From NCBI GenBank assembly GCA_033961575.1, contig CM066728.1:107526852-107590851 (forward strand): a DNA stretch of 64,000 nucleotides, given 5' to 3'. The stretch is from Aselliscus stoliczkanus. Its lineage: Eukaryota > Chordata > Mammalia > Chiroptera > Hipposideridae. Position 1 is the first letter of the stretch, and each line of letters begins with the position of its first letter. The notes beneath the pieces were generated by a model, which saw only the letters and a list, made by a program, of their open reading frames with translations, was not told where the DNA came from and searched no databases. Below are positions 45,990-59,080 of this stretch, one piece after another. The translations under genes were made by a program, and so were the position numbers.

Positions 45990-46560
45990 ACCAATGGTTG
46001 TCTTAAAGTGTGTAAATCTGCCTTATCCCTGTCCTGGTCAAACCCTCCAATGCCTTACTTTCCTATTCAGAATACAGACGATACTCTCCTGTAGTTTGTG
46101 CAATCCTATGAAACCTGGGCCCTCTCTAAATTCTCCCTGAATTGTTTCTCTTTCTCTTTCCTTTCCTTTCTTGGTCTGCATAGCACACACGATGGCCTCC
46201 ATGCTGTTCCCAGTTCATATACCAAGTTCTCTTCTACCCCAGGGCCTTTGCACTTACTTTCTTTTGCCCAGAAAATGCAGCTATCTCTCACTTACGCTCG
46301 AATGTCACCTTTGAGAAGAAGCGTTTCCTGATCATCCCATCTAAAACAGAACCTCCCGCCATTGTTCCACATCCCCTAAGTCACCTTTAATTTTCCTCAT
46401 AGCACCTCAGCCAGCGCCTGACAATAAATTATGCATTCAGATCCTCATTTGTTTTTTGCCTCCCCCCAGATAGAACTAAAGCTCCATGAAGGGAAGACGT
46501 GGCTTGTTCTTTGCCGTATCCACAGTTCCTAAAATAATATCTGCTCTGTACTTATTGGTG
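45990..46560 (+). mobile_element. L2 LINE 3' region
   Basis: GGCCTTTGCACTTACTTTCT, GAATGTCACCTTTGAGAAG, TTTCCTGATCATCCCATCTA and GCTCCATGAAGGGAAGACGT are in L2 order. Ancient, no intact frame. Confidence 0.8.
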
Positions 46561-47999
46561 GGGAAAAAGAGAGGGAATAACAGTAGAAATTAATGAACCA
46601 AAAGATAAACAAAATCAACGAGAGCAAATGCTGCTTTTCAGAAATATCCAAAAATGAACTGGTGTCAACGCTGATTAAATCAAAAAAGGAGGACAAGTTA
46701 TATTAGTGATGACAAAGGAGGCAACACAGATAAGGGGAAGGTGTTTTAGAAATTTAAGAGACTGCCCTGACCAACTTAGTAGCTATACACTGGAAGATTC
46801 TGCTGAAGTCGGGGGCCCTGCCCTGCCCTGAGGGCTCCCCCCTGGTGTCTGCAAACAGGCACATCCCAGGTATTGTGGGGTTTGAAACTTATACAGAACC
46901 AGATAATGACATGAGGAAAAAAAAATTACACAGATTTTCATACTAAAAAGCTGACAAATAGCACAAACACCGTAAAGTCCAGGGAAATACCAGGAAATTA
47001 CTTTTAGTTGCAGCAGCAGCAACTGACCACCTGACATGCCTCAGGATTACTCATCTCTCTGGGTTTTTTTCCCTGCACACTTTTTGATTGCCTCCTCCTA
47101 TGACAATAATCTTGTAATATCGTTTTCTGTAGAGAGAATTGAAAGCTAATTCCATTTTCCCTCTCTCAAGGTTGACAGAAACTTGTTTTTTATTATTGAG
47201 GTTTAGAAAGGCTACTTTCAGTTCCACCTCTGGTAATCGGTGATGCCACAATGGTGACTTTCCATGCAGTTTCTTGCTTAGTGGGCCCTCCCAGTGGGAC
47301 TGGGGAGGGGTGCAGAGTCAAGGCTGTGGGTCTTTCCTGGGAGGGGTTAGTGAGGGGCTGCAGGGTCAGGCCTCAGAGGTTCACAAGCCTTCATCCCCCA
47401 TCTCTCTGGATACAGCCCCTTGCAGCCACTGCTTCAGTGTCTGGCCAGCCTCCCACCCTGGGGTCTGTGTCCCACCCCCTCCCTAACCTTCCCATTGTTG
47501 CGGGGCTCATCCACCAGAAGTGGGGAGACAGCAGTACCTTCAGATCCTTCTCCTTGAGGTCAACATGGCTCAGGGTGCTCCATGAATCTCCAAGTGCCAG
47601 GCTGTTGCTGGGACCACAGGATGGTGTGTGGTACTGGTGGCTCTCTGGCCTTTCCTGTAGCTCCTGCCAGCAGGGCGTAAAGGTGACACCTAGGCTGGGC
47701 AGTGCTCCATGCAGGGGAGCAGCTCCATCCTCCTTGCATCCCTAGGAGACAGCACAGCTGATGTAAGCATCCTTCTCTTCCTGGCAAACTCGCAGCTGAG
47801 TGGGGGCCAACCCTGGGGCAGGTAGGAACAGCTCGGGAGCCTGCGCGAGGGGCCAATGGGACTGCCTGCTGGGGAAAGTGGCACCGGGTTTTCTGCCATG
47901 GTTATGCTTCTACGTATCCTTCTTCATGTGTTCTTTTTCTGGTCCTTCCAGTTGATGTCCTGGTATTGGCCATCTGGTGTTTGCATCAGTCCCCTCTTA
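46561..47999. other. Unique intergenic sequence
   Basis: A 164-codon frame at 47251-47745 in GC-richer sequence has no recognisable domain. Nothing else was identified. Confidence 0.4.
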
Positions 48000-49900
48000 C
48001 TCCTTGACCATAGATAAGAATGGTCACCTCATTTTCACATCTAACGTTTTACTGTTTGTTTTCTATATGTTTTCTGTATTTTTTTGTTCCTCTATTCCTC
48101 TACTATTGCTTTTTTTATGTTAAATATGCAAACTCTAGTGTACCATTATAATTTTCTTTTTACTTATTTTACTATATATTTTTTAGTTATTTTCATAGTA
48201 ATTACTCTGAGGATTACAATTTACATTTTAACATGTCAGTCTAGTTCAGATGAATCCCAATTTAATTTCAATAGTACACAAAGACTTTGTTCCTATAGCG
48301 TGCTTTTCCCTCCCTTTCTTTTGTGGGGTTATTGTCACGAATTACATTATGTCTTTGTGTACTGCATGCCCATCAACACAAATTTATAATTATTTCTTTA
48401 TGCTATTATCTTTTAGGAGAAAAAAAGTTGCAAACAAAACATATGTTTATACCATTTTTTTATATTTACCTGTTTTGTTACCTTTATCGGTTGTCTTTAT
48501 TTCTTTGTCTGGATTCAACTAGCTGTTTAGTGTCTTTCATTTCAGCCTGAAGGACTGCCTATAGTATTTCTTATAGGGTAGGTCTATATGAGACAAATTA
48601 TCTCAGTTTTTAAAATATGAGAGTATATTAATTTCTCCTTCATTTCTAATGGACAGTTTTGCCAGATACAGCATTCATGGTTGATAGTTTTTTCTTTCAA
48701 TGCTTTGAATATGTCATACTACCGATTCCTGGTCTCCATGGTTTCCGATGAGAAGTCAGCCATCAATCTAAATGAGGACTTGTACAAAATTCATCATTTC
48801 TTTCTTTATGCTTTCAAGATTCTTTCTTGGTTTTTGACTTTTGAGAGTTTGACGATGATGTATATGTGTGGATATCTTTAGTTTATCCTACTTGGAATTC
48901 ATTGAGCAACTTGGATGAGATTAATGTTTTTCATCAAATTTGGGGAGTATGAGTCATTAGTTTTCAAATATTCTTTCTGTCCCTTTCTCTCCACTCCTGA
49001 GATTCCAGTTATTCATATGTTGAGAATCTTGGCTGTGTTCTTCAAGTCTCTGTGGCTCTGTTCATGTTTCTTCTTTTTTTTTTTTTTTCGTTCCTCAGAT
49101 TGGATAACCAGTTGATTATTTTCAAGATTACTTTTTCTTTCTTCTGCTCTGGAGCTCTCCAGTGAATTTTTCATATTAGTTGTCCTTTTTCAATTGCAGA
49201 ATTTCAATTTGATTTTTAAAATTATTTATTGATATTCTCTATATGGTGCGCCAACCTACTTTCCTTTAGTTCTTTTGATATGGTCCTCTTTAGCTCTTAG
49301 AACATGTTTAAATAGGTTATTTTAAAGTCTTTGTCCAGTAAGTCCAATGTCAGGTCTTTCTCAGAGACAGTTTCTATTGATTGCTTTCCTGTTCCCTTTT
49401 TATGGACCATATTCTTGTTTTTGGCATGCCCTATAATTTTTTGTTGAAAATCAGACATTGAAAATAATATAATGTGGCCACTCTGAAAATCAGATTTTCC
49501 TCTGATCCCCGTTCCTGGTTGATTTTCATTGCTCCTTGTTGTTGAAGTTGCTATTTGCTGTGTGGCGTTGCTGAACAGTGGGAACACAGGCTTTCATTTT
49601 CCAAGGTTATTGTAGATATGGAGGGCTGGGCATGGGACAAGGGCACGTTAAAGGCCCCAGAGCTCACTGGTCTTACTGAGGTTTAGCCAGTTCTTCTCTA
49701 ACAAATGCTCCTCAGATTACTCCATGCCTTTGGTTAATTTTCAAACCTTTGAAAGAGTTTATTCTGACAACTTTCGTGAGCTTTCTCATGGCTTTTATGG
49801 AGAAGAGACTTTTTGGAGAAGAGAATTTTCTGCTGTTTTGATTGATGTCATTTAACTGTTTTGATACATGAAATATCTCAATTATGCTGCCTTGATGTCA
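48000..49900 (-). mobile_element. Old L1/HAL1-type element, antisense, including ORF1-like remnant
   Basis: CTGGTCTCCATGGTTTCCGA with a following GATGAGAAGTCAGCC, then CAAATTTGGGGAGTATGAG and AAGTCTTTGTCCAGTAAGTC, is the well-known antisense L1 block. A minus-strand frame near 49587-49297 ends in a DLLDKDFKITYLNMF-like stretch that resembles the start of the L1 ORF1 coiled-coil region. Broken by stops. Confidence 0.75.
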
Positions 49901-50011
49901 CCTGAGACTGACCTGCTAGCTCTGTTCCTGAAGGGGTCTGGCTCTAATTCGTGGGCCTCATTTACCCCTCATTAATTACTTATTTACTAGGCCTAAGTTT
50001 TCACTGTCCTA

Positions 50012-50126
50012 AAGTGTTTTTTTATTTTATTTTTGAGGGCAGTATCACTGGCCCCCATGTGTGGGACCCGAACCGGGGCCACTGGCTTCCCAAGCCAGCG
50101 CTTAACCACCACGCCACTCAGCTGGC
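50012..50126 (-). mobile_element. tRNA-derived SINE (copy 5), antisense
   Basis: The minus strand carries the same SINE, slightly shortened at its 5' end (GCCAGCTGAGTGGCG). The 12-bp duplication TTCACTGTCCTA flanks it exactly (50000-50011 and 50127-50138). Confidence 0.95.
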
Positions 50127-50274
50127 TTCACTGTCCTATAACATGGGATCTCCCCTAAAAGAAGTAGGAATAAAATATGTACTTATTGATAGCACCCAAA
50201 CTAGTACATATATTAACACCATTGTTGTTTGTATACACAGAAGTTTTATAGTGAAGTATTAATCAAAATGAGGC
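50127..50274. other. Unique spacer
   Basis: Nothing recognised. Confidence 0.4.
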
Positions 50275-50407
50275 TACAACCAGCAGCATGAGTATCACCT
50301 GTGAACTTATTAGAAATGCAAATTCTCAGATCCTAACCTGATTAAGTATTTGCTTTAACATGTACTTCAGGTAACTTACGCTCATTAAAGTTTAAGACCC
50401 ACTGGAA
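50275..50407 (+). mobile_element. MER5A-like hAT fragment
   Basis: CAGCAGCATGAGTATCACCT, GAACTTATTAGAAATGCAAA and terminal TAAAGTTTAAGACCCACTGG match MER5A, opposite in orientation to the copy at 1918. Confidence 0.75.
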
Positions 50408-50703
50408 AAGAGAAAAAGGTGTAGTTTATACCAGTTAAATATTCTAAGGAGAACCTTGATTCTCTTCTCCATTAAGCTGAGTGATCTTGTGTGAGTTACT
50501 TATTTGCACCTGTAGGCTTTTGCTCAAACCTGTAAAGTTCATTCCATTCCACTTTATGCTCAGAGACCTCCCCCTTGGTGAGGCCTTCCATGAACATTCT
50601 ATAGAAAACCCACCTCCTTCCGCTTCTCCAGCCCCTCCTCGTCTGCTTTCCAGCAGGGTCACCTGCTCTCCCACCAGGTGTTAGCTCCATGAGGGAAGGG
50701 ACC
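50408..50703. other. Unique spacer
   Basis: Nothing recognised. Confidence 0.4.
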
Positions 50704-51062
50704 GCTGTGGTCTGAGTGTGTTTGTACCCAAAATTCACATGGTAAAATCCTAACCCCCAAAGATGATGGTATTAGGAGGTGGGCCCCTGGGAGGTGCTTA
50801 TTATGAGGGTGGAATCCTCATGAATGGGATTAGTGCTGTTATGAAAGAGGCTACAGAGGGACTCCCAGACCCTCCCATCATGTGAGCACACAGCGAGAAG
50901 GCACCAGCTCTGAACCAGGAAGAGGACCTGCCCCAGAACTTGACCATGCAGGCACCCTGATCTTGGACTTCCCAGCCTCCACAACTGTGAGAAATACATT
51001 TCTGTTGTTTATCAGCCACTCAGTGTGTGGCATTTTGTTACAGTAGCCTGAATGGACTAAGA
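50704..51062 (+). mobile_element. Solo MLT1/MST (ERVL-MaLR) LTR
   Basis: TGTGGTCTGAGTGTGTTTGT, AAAATCCTAACCCCCAAAGA, CATGTGAGCACACAGCGAGA, TTGGACTTCCCAGCCTCCAC and a GTTACAGTAGCCTGAATGGA end follow the MaLR LTR order closely. No internal region. Confidence 0.9.
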
Positions 51063-52869
51063 GAGAGACATTCCCAGCACCCTCTGAGTGACCACATGTT
51101 GCATACTTTCAGTGAATAGTGATTGAAGAATTAATTCCTGAGACCATCAGCTGGATTACAGTATTGAGTGGACTTGCTTTCTTTCTATTTATTTTGCAGG
51201 CTGCTTTCCTATGGAATCCACCCCCTGTTTAACTGCTGTCACCCAAACATGTAAGAGCTGGTTCCAGTATCGGTCCTATGAATACAGAGACCCTTTTCTC
51301 CATACTTGCCTCTTCCTTTGATCTCTCAGTTCCGCAGGGCCTCACTCACTAACGGACCTGCCTAGGACCACCGGCCACGCAGGCCCATCATCAGTACTTC
51401 TGGGCATCTTTGCACAACACTGTTGGTGGCTCAGAATTGTTTTCACCTATCTACTTGGGGTCAGCTTGCCAACCTACATTCTTCTCAAAGCTCCTAATAG
51501 TTTCTGATTGTGTCCCCCTGCATGAGCTACACTTTGAATTATAATTCACTTCTAGGTGCAGTAGTCCTCAGATCAGGAACAGAGAAAATTCCAAGAGTCA
51601 CTTGTTAGATTACTGACTGAATCTTTTATTATGAATGTTCATTCAGTTTATATGCGTTTGGTATCTGAAAGCTAAATTCAGCAGTTGTTAGAAGAAAGCA
51701 CAATATCATGCATTAATAGTATCCCTATAGAGAAATTGCTCATCAGCTCCCAGACCTCTTCCTGACCACACCACGCCTCTTTACTAAGAACACACTGTAA
51801 GCGTTTCAGGCTTTGATGTAACAAAAACCCACCAAATATTTGTATTTCTTTGTCTGGTGTCCTGTGCAGCAGAAAACATGTAGGCTGCTTAAAAAAAAAA
51901 ACATACTCGGGTCACTTTTAGATTCTCCCACCATGTAAATATGAGTCCAAAAGTTGTGCTCCATCTTGTTTCAGTCACCTCTTTGGATACTAACTCGAAT
52001 GTCTCATGGTACCTTCACCTTTTGATGTCAGCTGCTACAAGGCACTGCAGTTTGATCGAGCATGGAAAACAAAGGTGAGCATCATTCCATTCTTCATTCT
52101 GCACTTGACACAGGGTGGAACATCACAGGAGGAACGAAAAATCAGAATCGATACCACGAAGCATCTGTGGCCAGGCAGATAGCTGGATGAGGCGGGCAGA
52201 CCAGAGCAGGGAAGACAAACATTTTCACAGAGCAGGACTTTGAGAGGGCACAGTGTTCTCTGTCAGCTGGGCCAGGGAAGGAGCATCCACGTGGAAAATA
52301 GGAAACCATGGGCAATCCATTGATCTGGCACAGAATAAATAACAGGATAGGGACTGCAACCGAGTTTGAGAGGAGTAAGGTACAGAGGAAATATGTTGTT
52401 TTGTAACTACACAGCTTCTTACTGTCACAAGCATCCAGGGAGAGAGGGAAGAAAACGTGACCTTTTCTCCATCTGCATTCAGGACCCAGCGACTTTTTCA
52501 GGCTGCACGTTGGGCAAAGGCAGAATGAAACCTGCGTAAGCCCGGGGGGAGGCGTGATGCCCATCGTGATGGGGCAGTGCAGATATCAGTGTTGCCCATT
52601 CTCACCACCAGGCAAAGGTACTTTGCCTACAAACAGGCTTCAAGCTTCAACTTGGGAAATTCCCTGTAGTATCCCAATTTTGAGGTCCGTAGGTGAATGC
52701 AGTGAGAAGCTCCCAGTGTTTTTGACTGTCCAGCCCCTGCACTCCCTTTCCTGGGACTGGCACTTGCTTGCTATGGTAGATGCTGATGCCCCCAGCTGCT
52801 GTGAGCACTGGCTGCTAAGGATTCACTCGTGTGCCCCTACTTTCTAGAGCTTCCACTGCCTGGAAACTG
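51063..52869. other. Unique intergenic sequence
   Basis: It contains a 140-codon minus-strand open frame (52564-52142) with no recognisable domain and a short A run at about 51891. No gene or repeat family recognised. Confidence 0.4.
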
Positions 52870-53256
52870 TGTTGGTTCCTAGAGTAGCTACAACAAAGTG
52901 TAAGGGGCTGGGTGGCTTCCATAATGGAAAGTTATCTCCAGACATTTCTGGAGGCTGGAAGCCCAAGATCAAGGTGTCGGCAGGGTGGGTTTCTTCTGAG
53001 GCCTCTCTCCTTGGCTTGCTGATGGCAGCTTCCTCCTGTGTCCTCACATGGCTCTCCTTCTGCTTCTGTTTGTGTCCCAATCTCTTTTTCTTTTAAGGAC
53101 ACTGGTCAGGTTGGGTTAGGGCCCACCCATATGATCTCATTTGACCTTCATTGCCTCTTTAAAGGCCCTGCCTCCAAATACAGTCACATTCTGAGGTTTT
53201 GGAGGTTGAGGTTTTTAACATGTGAATTTAAAGGGAACACAATTCAGCCTATAACA
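52870..53256 (-). mobile_element. MLT1-type MaLR LTR, antisense
   Basis: TGGAGGCTGGAAGCCCAAGA, GTCCTCACATGGCTCTCCTT, CTCCAAATACAGTCACATTC and ACACAATTCAGCCTATAACA are the reverse complement of MLT1. Confidence 0.9.
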
Positions 53257-53827
53257 GACCAGAAGCTTTTTTAAATATTTTGTAAAAAAAAAAACAAACA
53301 AAAACACCCAAAACTTTCTAAAGTCAAATGGAGTTTGGTCATTTACAGCCTTTGAGTTTTTGAGACACCCTGCACCCTCTGCCCCAAGACAGTTTCCTTG
53401 TCCCTAAACCTGCCACCTCAAGAATTGCACTACTAAAACTCTACCCGCATTCCCCTGGAAAGGGGCATTCTTCCCAGGGTCCACCTAAGCTATGGCCATG
53501 GGGGAATGTGACAGACAAGGAAGCCCCTCCCAAGGAACAGGACATGAGTCAGGGACATAGAAGACAGGAGAGACCCACAGAGGTCCAAGAACCAGCCTGG
53601 CCCTGAGCCCACTCCTCCAACAGGGCTGTTCTTTCCCAGCAGGAGATGGTGACACCAACAAGTGACCCCATGTGCTGCTCACCTCTGTCCTGAATGTGAG
53701 TTGAAGATGAATAAAAGGTAGAGACTCTAGACCAGACCAGATGAATCCCATTCCCCCCGAGCCTCCCACTACTTTTCAGTAGTTCCTTAGATAATTGAAA
53801 GTAACATCAAAGCCTTGTGGTTCTGTG
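53257..53827. other. Unique intergenic sequence
   Basis: An A-rich run with AAAC units begins it (about 53284-53312). No gene recognised. Confidence 0.4.
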
Positions 53828-54300
53828 TTGGGAGCTGGGGTAGGCTGAATGTGACCCCGAAAGTGCCCATGTCCTGACCTCTAGCACTTGTGAATACGTT
53901 GCTTCACATGGCATGAAGGAACTTCACAGATGTGATTATGGAGTTTAGGTCGGGGTCATTATCCTGGTTGTTTTTTGGGTGGGTTGATGTCATTGCAGGA
54001 TGCTTATGAGAAGGAGGGGGAAGTTCAGAGTAAGAGAAGTGACAATGGAAGTGGGGGTCAGAGGGAAGATGCTCTCCTTCTGGCTTTGAAGACAGAGAAA
54101 GGAGCCATAAGCCAAGGAGTGCTGGTGGCTTCTGGAAGGTAAGGGACAGATGCTCCTCTCAGAGCCTCGCAAGGAACATAGCCAACACCCTGATTTCAGT
54201 CCAGTGTGACTGATTTTGGGCTTCTGACCTAAGTTTGGAGGCTTCTATCACTAAGTTTGTGATAATGTGTTGCAGTATCAGTGAGAAAGTAACATAGTAT
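53828..54300 (+). mobile_element. MLT1-type MaLR LTR, sense
   Basis: GTAGGCTGAATGTGACCCCG, AACTTCACAGATGTGATTAT, GGAGCCATAAGCCAAGGAGT and CTAAGTTTGTGATAATGTGT follow MLT1B/C order. Related to the LTR at 9139-9682. Confidence 0.8.
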
Positions 54301-54604
54301 ATAACAGGAATAAGTTTGCATTACAGTGCTTTAGTCCAAGAAACATCACATTATTTAATTTCCAATATGCATGTCATATTAGAAATATTAAATATCTCCA
54401 GTTCAAATCTAGAACTAAACTGGCAAGAATTGGTATGATGGGGAAACCTATAATATTAGTCATAATTGGTTCTTCCCCTGTCGTAGCATTACACAAGTAT
54501 CCTTGAGAACCTGAGCTATTCAGAAGATTTACAAAAGATCTCCTGACTTCAGACTAGGATGAGAATAGCTGACATGCTCACCATCTAAACCCATAGTCCA
54601 AGCA
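54301..54604. other. Unique spacer
   Basis: Nothing recognised. Confidence 0.4.
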
Positions 54605-54850
54605 AACAGTTCAGGGTTCAGCCAATTTTTTCAGCGAAGAGCCTGTTAGAAAATGTTCTAGACTGTGTGGTCTCTGCCACCACTCTCTGCTCTTATAGTG
54701 CGAAAGCTGCCATAGATGACAGCATGGGAACAAATGGAAATGGCTATGTGCCAACAAAACCTTGTTTACAAAAGCAGGCTGCAGGTGGACTAACCACGGG
54801 CAACAGTTTGCTGACTTCCCACTGTTCACCCAACAGTAGGCAAACCTATT
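54605..54850. mobile_element. Ancient DNA-transposon-like repeat (probably hAT), name uncertain
   Basis: ACTGTGTGGTCTCTGCCACC, GTGCGAAAGCTGCCATAGAT, AATGGCTATGTGCCAACAAA and ACCTTGTTTACAAAAGCAGG are in the order of a common old mammalian repeat that I recall as a hAT-type element. The family was not confirmed. Confidence 0.5.
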
Positions 54851-57434
54851 ATTCACAACCTCCACTCCCTGGGACAAATTTGGTGACTTGGGTCTTGTGT
54901 GTAGCCTCAAGGTCACAGATCCCAGGGGTAAGTCTTCCAGCCACCACAAGCTACCTTAATAGGTGACTGCCACATGGTATGGTACCTGGAGTCCAGGTCT
55001 CCCCAGCAGGACTCCCCATTACCACCCCTCCCCAGTCTCAGTGGCCCCCGGGGGTGGGTTGGTCCATTCTCCTCTCCCTCCTCCTTCTTGACATCTCTTC
55101 TGCAAGAATCCAGCTCTTTTCCCCCAAGACCCCCTCTTCCATTTGAGAAAAGAAAAGGAAATAAGCTTCTTCTCCTTTCATAACCAAAGGAAAATAATGG
55201 TCTCACTCAGGTTATCCTGCACCTCCATATTATCTACCATCTGGGGGGGTCTACTGTTAGACTTAAGTTTATTGGTCAGTAAACTGTAGGCAGTTCTCAT
55301 CCTAAATGAATGTTCTGTCATTTTTGGTCAGGTGTTTCAATGCCTTAAAAAGTCACGTGTTAAAGAGCCCCACAGATAGCACTGCAGACGAACATCTCCA
55401 TGGCATGCTGTGAAACTGGAAACTATTGTCCAGGCTGTCACGGCCAGAGCTCAGAGGCTGGGTGGCTGGCTTTCCTTGACTAAAGGCCCATTGACAAGAT
55501 TTATTCCTGTCTGGGTGCACCACTCATGCTGCCTGCCCTTCACTTTTCTCTGGTCCTCTGCAGGTTGTCTTTCTGGTTTTAGGATTCCCCACTGTCCCTG
55601 GTCGGGCAACCATTGCATTGGTAGATGTGAACAAAGCCAAGCTGAATATACTGAGGAGACAAAGGAACTATCCTGGTTTGAGCCACCTGCCTTTCCTTAG
55701 CATCAAAAAACCAAACAAAACACATAGAAATGCGCTCTTGGGCTTTAGGGAATACGCATCGATTCTTTGGCTTTCTGCTTCATAAGCTGGTAGCCCATCC
55801 ATAGCATTGGGGCCAATGTTTCCAATTGCTGTGCATCAGGCTTCAGTTATAGTGAAGAACATGTTTCAATTGGGTTTGTCTTGAACAAAATGTTGCACTT
55901 AATGGCAATTTTAAGAATAGTTTTATTCAACAAAGCTTCCTATTTGAAAGAAAAAAAATCTAGGGCTTCAAAAGAAAAGTTTTAGTAGAGGTTATAGAAG
56001 CGCCAAAGTATGCTGTTTTCTTCCCTTTTTGTTCTCTAGCTGCTAGCTGGCTTCCCTCATCGCCCACACCTACTGAAAGGGCGTCCTACTGATATGCTCA
56101 CTTACCTCCCTGGCAAGAGCTTAGGAACCACAGGAGGGGACAGAGGCGTCTGGAAGTCACAGGCATGCTTGTCATCAGATCATGTTTCTTGCGCATCCGG
56201 ATGGGAACACACTGGGTAAGGGAGGCGTAAACTGGGCAAATGGAGAAGCTGCAGGGATCTACAGTGGGGGCCCGTGAATCTGCGGCCGAGAAGAACAAGC
56301 TAATAACGGCTTCTTGTCCGAGTTTTCTACAGTTTTTCCAAAGGAAACAGTCCAAGTATGATATTAGCCAGAAAAAGATTTTCTCACATTATAAATGGGA
56401 ATCTGTTTCAATGAGGTTACTTGGAGACTTTGAAAATGCAGATGTTTGAAAGTAGGAAGATAGACTTGCTAGTGTTCTTAGCCAGTCCCCCAATACCACT
56501 TACATTTCCTTGGAATGAATCAGAACAGGACAGTGTGAGGGAGTCATACTGACACTGCCGATTAACTTTTGTCAGCTACTCATTTCTATTAAGGAGAAGG
56601 ATTTTTGATGAGAATAAATAAACACTGACGGTCCTATAGAAAACACCAGAAGTGAGTCTCAAGCTTATTTTTGTCAAGAAATAAACCATAGATTTCTCTT
56701 CCTCCAGTAATTGGGAAATTGCCCTTTGCTGAGTGAGTTGGCACTCTGGGGTTTAATGGATGTTGAACCAACAATAACTGAACAGAAAACTGGAGTTGGG
56801 ATAACAGACACTGGATAACAGTGTTTGATCCTCACGTGGCACCTACCGGGTCCCCCACAAAGGTAAGTCACCACCTGAGGAATCCGATGAAAAGTGCAAA
56901 ACTATGTTCTGTGTCCAAAAGGATTGTTTGCCCCTTAAGCTCAGGTTCTATTTTATTCATAACATAGTTGTGGCAAGTAGGATAACTTTCCATCGTGTGG
57001 GAACAGGCCAGCTTTCTGAATGCAGCTGCTCAGGTGACAAAGAGAAGATGCAGGGGAGTCAGGAATGCAGAAACAATGGGAGTGTCTGGGGGTGACTGTC
57101 TCCATGTACACACGCCTTTTCAAGAGGCACTAGTCATTGTGGAGACTTTTTTTTTTTTTTTTGCCAATGACAATTAAAAAATAGTTTGTTCTTTGTTGCA
57201 GTGCAGACACTGATAGGATTTTAATGCTTGAGAAAAATGAAGACTTGGGAGACTGATATTTAATAAATCAGAATACCAATTTTAAAATATAGCTCGGTTT
57301 TGTGTACTTGCTCAATCAGGGAGAAAGGGGACAAGGGGAGAGGAAGACAATGGAAAATGAGAGGAAGAGGGAAGAGAGTGCTCAAAGGAGAACAGTGGGA
57401 ATTAAGTGGCCCAAGACCGGGAAAAGGCATGTCT
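54851..57434. other. Mostly unique intergenic sequence
   Basis: It contains a T run of about 15 at 57149-57163 and no recognised repeat or gene. Overlapping frames of up to 97 codons on both strands show no domain. Confidence 0.4.
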
Positions 57435-57755
57435 TCGCTCGTTCAGGGGGTTCAGGGGGCGGTAACAGGACACCCACACAGACTGTCCTGGAGGCTGGAA
57501 GTCCAAGATCAAGGTGCTGGCAGATTCAGTGTCTGGTTCCTGGATGGCTAACTTCTCTCCATGTCCTTTGAGGACATGGCAGAAGTAGCGAGGGTGGTCT
57601 CTGGGGCCTCTTTCAAATAGGGCTCCACCCTCATGATCTGATCACCCCTCACCACCACCCCCAAGTCCCCATGTCCTAATACCATCACTTTGGGGGTATG
57701 GGTTCAACATATGAATTTGGTGGGGGAGACACAAATTTTCAGTCTAGAGCAAGGC
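57435..57755 (-). mobile_element. MST-type MaLR LTR, antisense
   Basis: GGAGGCTGGAAGTCCAAGAT, GGTGCTGGCAGATTCAGTGT, TCCACCCTCATGATCTGATC and GGGTTCAACATATGAATTTG are the reverse of an MST/MLT LTR. Confidence 0.85.
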
Positions 57756-58967
57756 ACAGAGACAATGGGGAGAAGGAAAGGAGACACTAAATGTAGAGAC
57801 TCTGGCAGCAGCAAGGGGAGAAGGGTCAGGAAAAGTGGGGGGCAGCGTGAGACAGGACATAGAGGGAGGTTACTGGAAACTGCAGTGTGAGGGCCCCCTT
57901 GTTTGGAGTAGGTTAGGGCAGGTGGTCATTAACCATGATGACACTGACTGCCATGATGAATTAATCAGCCTGCAGGTAGGTCTGGGGTGCCCACCCTTGC
58001 CAGGTGGTGTCCGGGATGCTGGCACGTGGCAGGCTGGCTCACGTCCTGTAAGGTGAGGCACTTAGTGCCTTTGCCGTGAGGACACACGATTTGTGTTCAT
58101 TATGAAATTCTGGAGTTGATATTTTCAGTAAGGATCATTTTACCACAGATTTTTTCTGTCTTGGAGTTGTTAGGAATCATTAAGGGTTTAAAGTTATAGT
58201 TTGGAGCATTAGAGACATCTAATTTTTTGGTAAAGGTTACAAGTCTTTTACATTTGGAAGCAGCAGCCAGATGGGTTTGCGATGTGGTAAGGGCTTTGTG
58301 GGGGGTGGGGCGAGGAGAAGGACCAAGTCATTTCAGGAACCTAAAGCTTACATTTGGAAAGGCACTTACTTCATTGTCTTGGCCCTTTCTTTCTCTGAAA
58401 CGAAATCCAGATGTCTTCTTAGTCCAGCTGAGTCTCAGAAAGCAGAGTTCTTGGTGCTATTTTGCAGGGAATTAAAAGAACCTGCAGGTTAAATAAAGGA
58501 GTGAAACTCAGTTTTTATTTCATAGCTGCTCTTAACAAAATGCCAAGCTTCTTGGTTCTGAAGAAGACAGCCAGGGGGCACCACCCCATATCTGTGGAGA
58601 ATGAGATGGCAAATGACCTCAGCTAGATAAGGAGCTATTCAACAGTTAATTAATACAGATCTTTCTTTAGATCAAACTGTGCTTTATGGTCAGGTGCTCT
58701 GGGCGTGTCCCTCAGGGGCTGGTGAGGGTGACGGTACCATGGGGTGTAGGATGGTGTCACCCCAGAGCTGCCCTAGATGGAGCAGGGGGCAGAACTTGGG
58801 CAGCGAGCGGGATTTCCAAAGGAAACTCCCTGTGATTTCCAGTCCCTGTGTTGTAGAAATTATTTCGATAAGGAATGCTATTGCATAAAATTATTTGGCA
58901 ACAGATACTCATTTTCCATGGGAAGCAAGATTTCTTTGAACTGTTAGGCATGTCCAATTTTCATCAG
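57756..58967. other. Unique intergenic sequence
   Basis: Nothing recognised beyond short unsupported frames. Confidence 0.4.
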
Positions 58968-59080
58968 TAAAATTCTGGAACTACAACAATGTGAATGTAC
59001 TTAATGCCACTGAACTGTACACTTAAAAGGGCTTAAAATCGTCAATTTTATGTTATCTGTATTTTACCTCCAAAAATTCT
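58968..59080 (+). mobile_element. L1 3'-end fragment, sense
   Basis: TTAATGCCACTGAACTGTAC followed by ACTTAAAAGGGCTTAAAATC and TTTATGTTATCTGTATTTTA is the L1 3' terminus, homologous to the end of the L1 at 20340-21055. Confidence 0.85.

Noticed and set aside
45595..46140. 181-codon open frame on the + strand
   Set aside because: It spans an old L1/HAL1-like fragment and an L2 3' region, so it is repeat-derived and has no domain.
47251..47745. 164-codon open frame on the + strand
   Set aside because: GC-richer sequence with overlapping frames on both strands, no recognisable domain and no start or splice context.
50704..51062. Endogenous retrovirus with coding capacity
   Set aside because: All MaLR/ERVL-type pieces in the window are solo LTRs or fragments; no gag-, pol- or env-like frame was seen.
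52142..52564. 140-codon open frame on the minus strand
   Set aside because: No domain, and another frame overlaps it. Consistent with chance.
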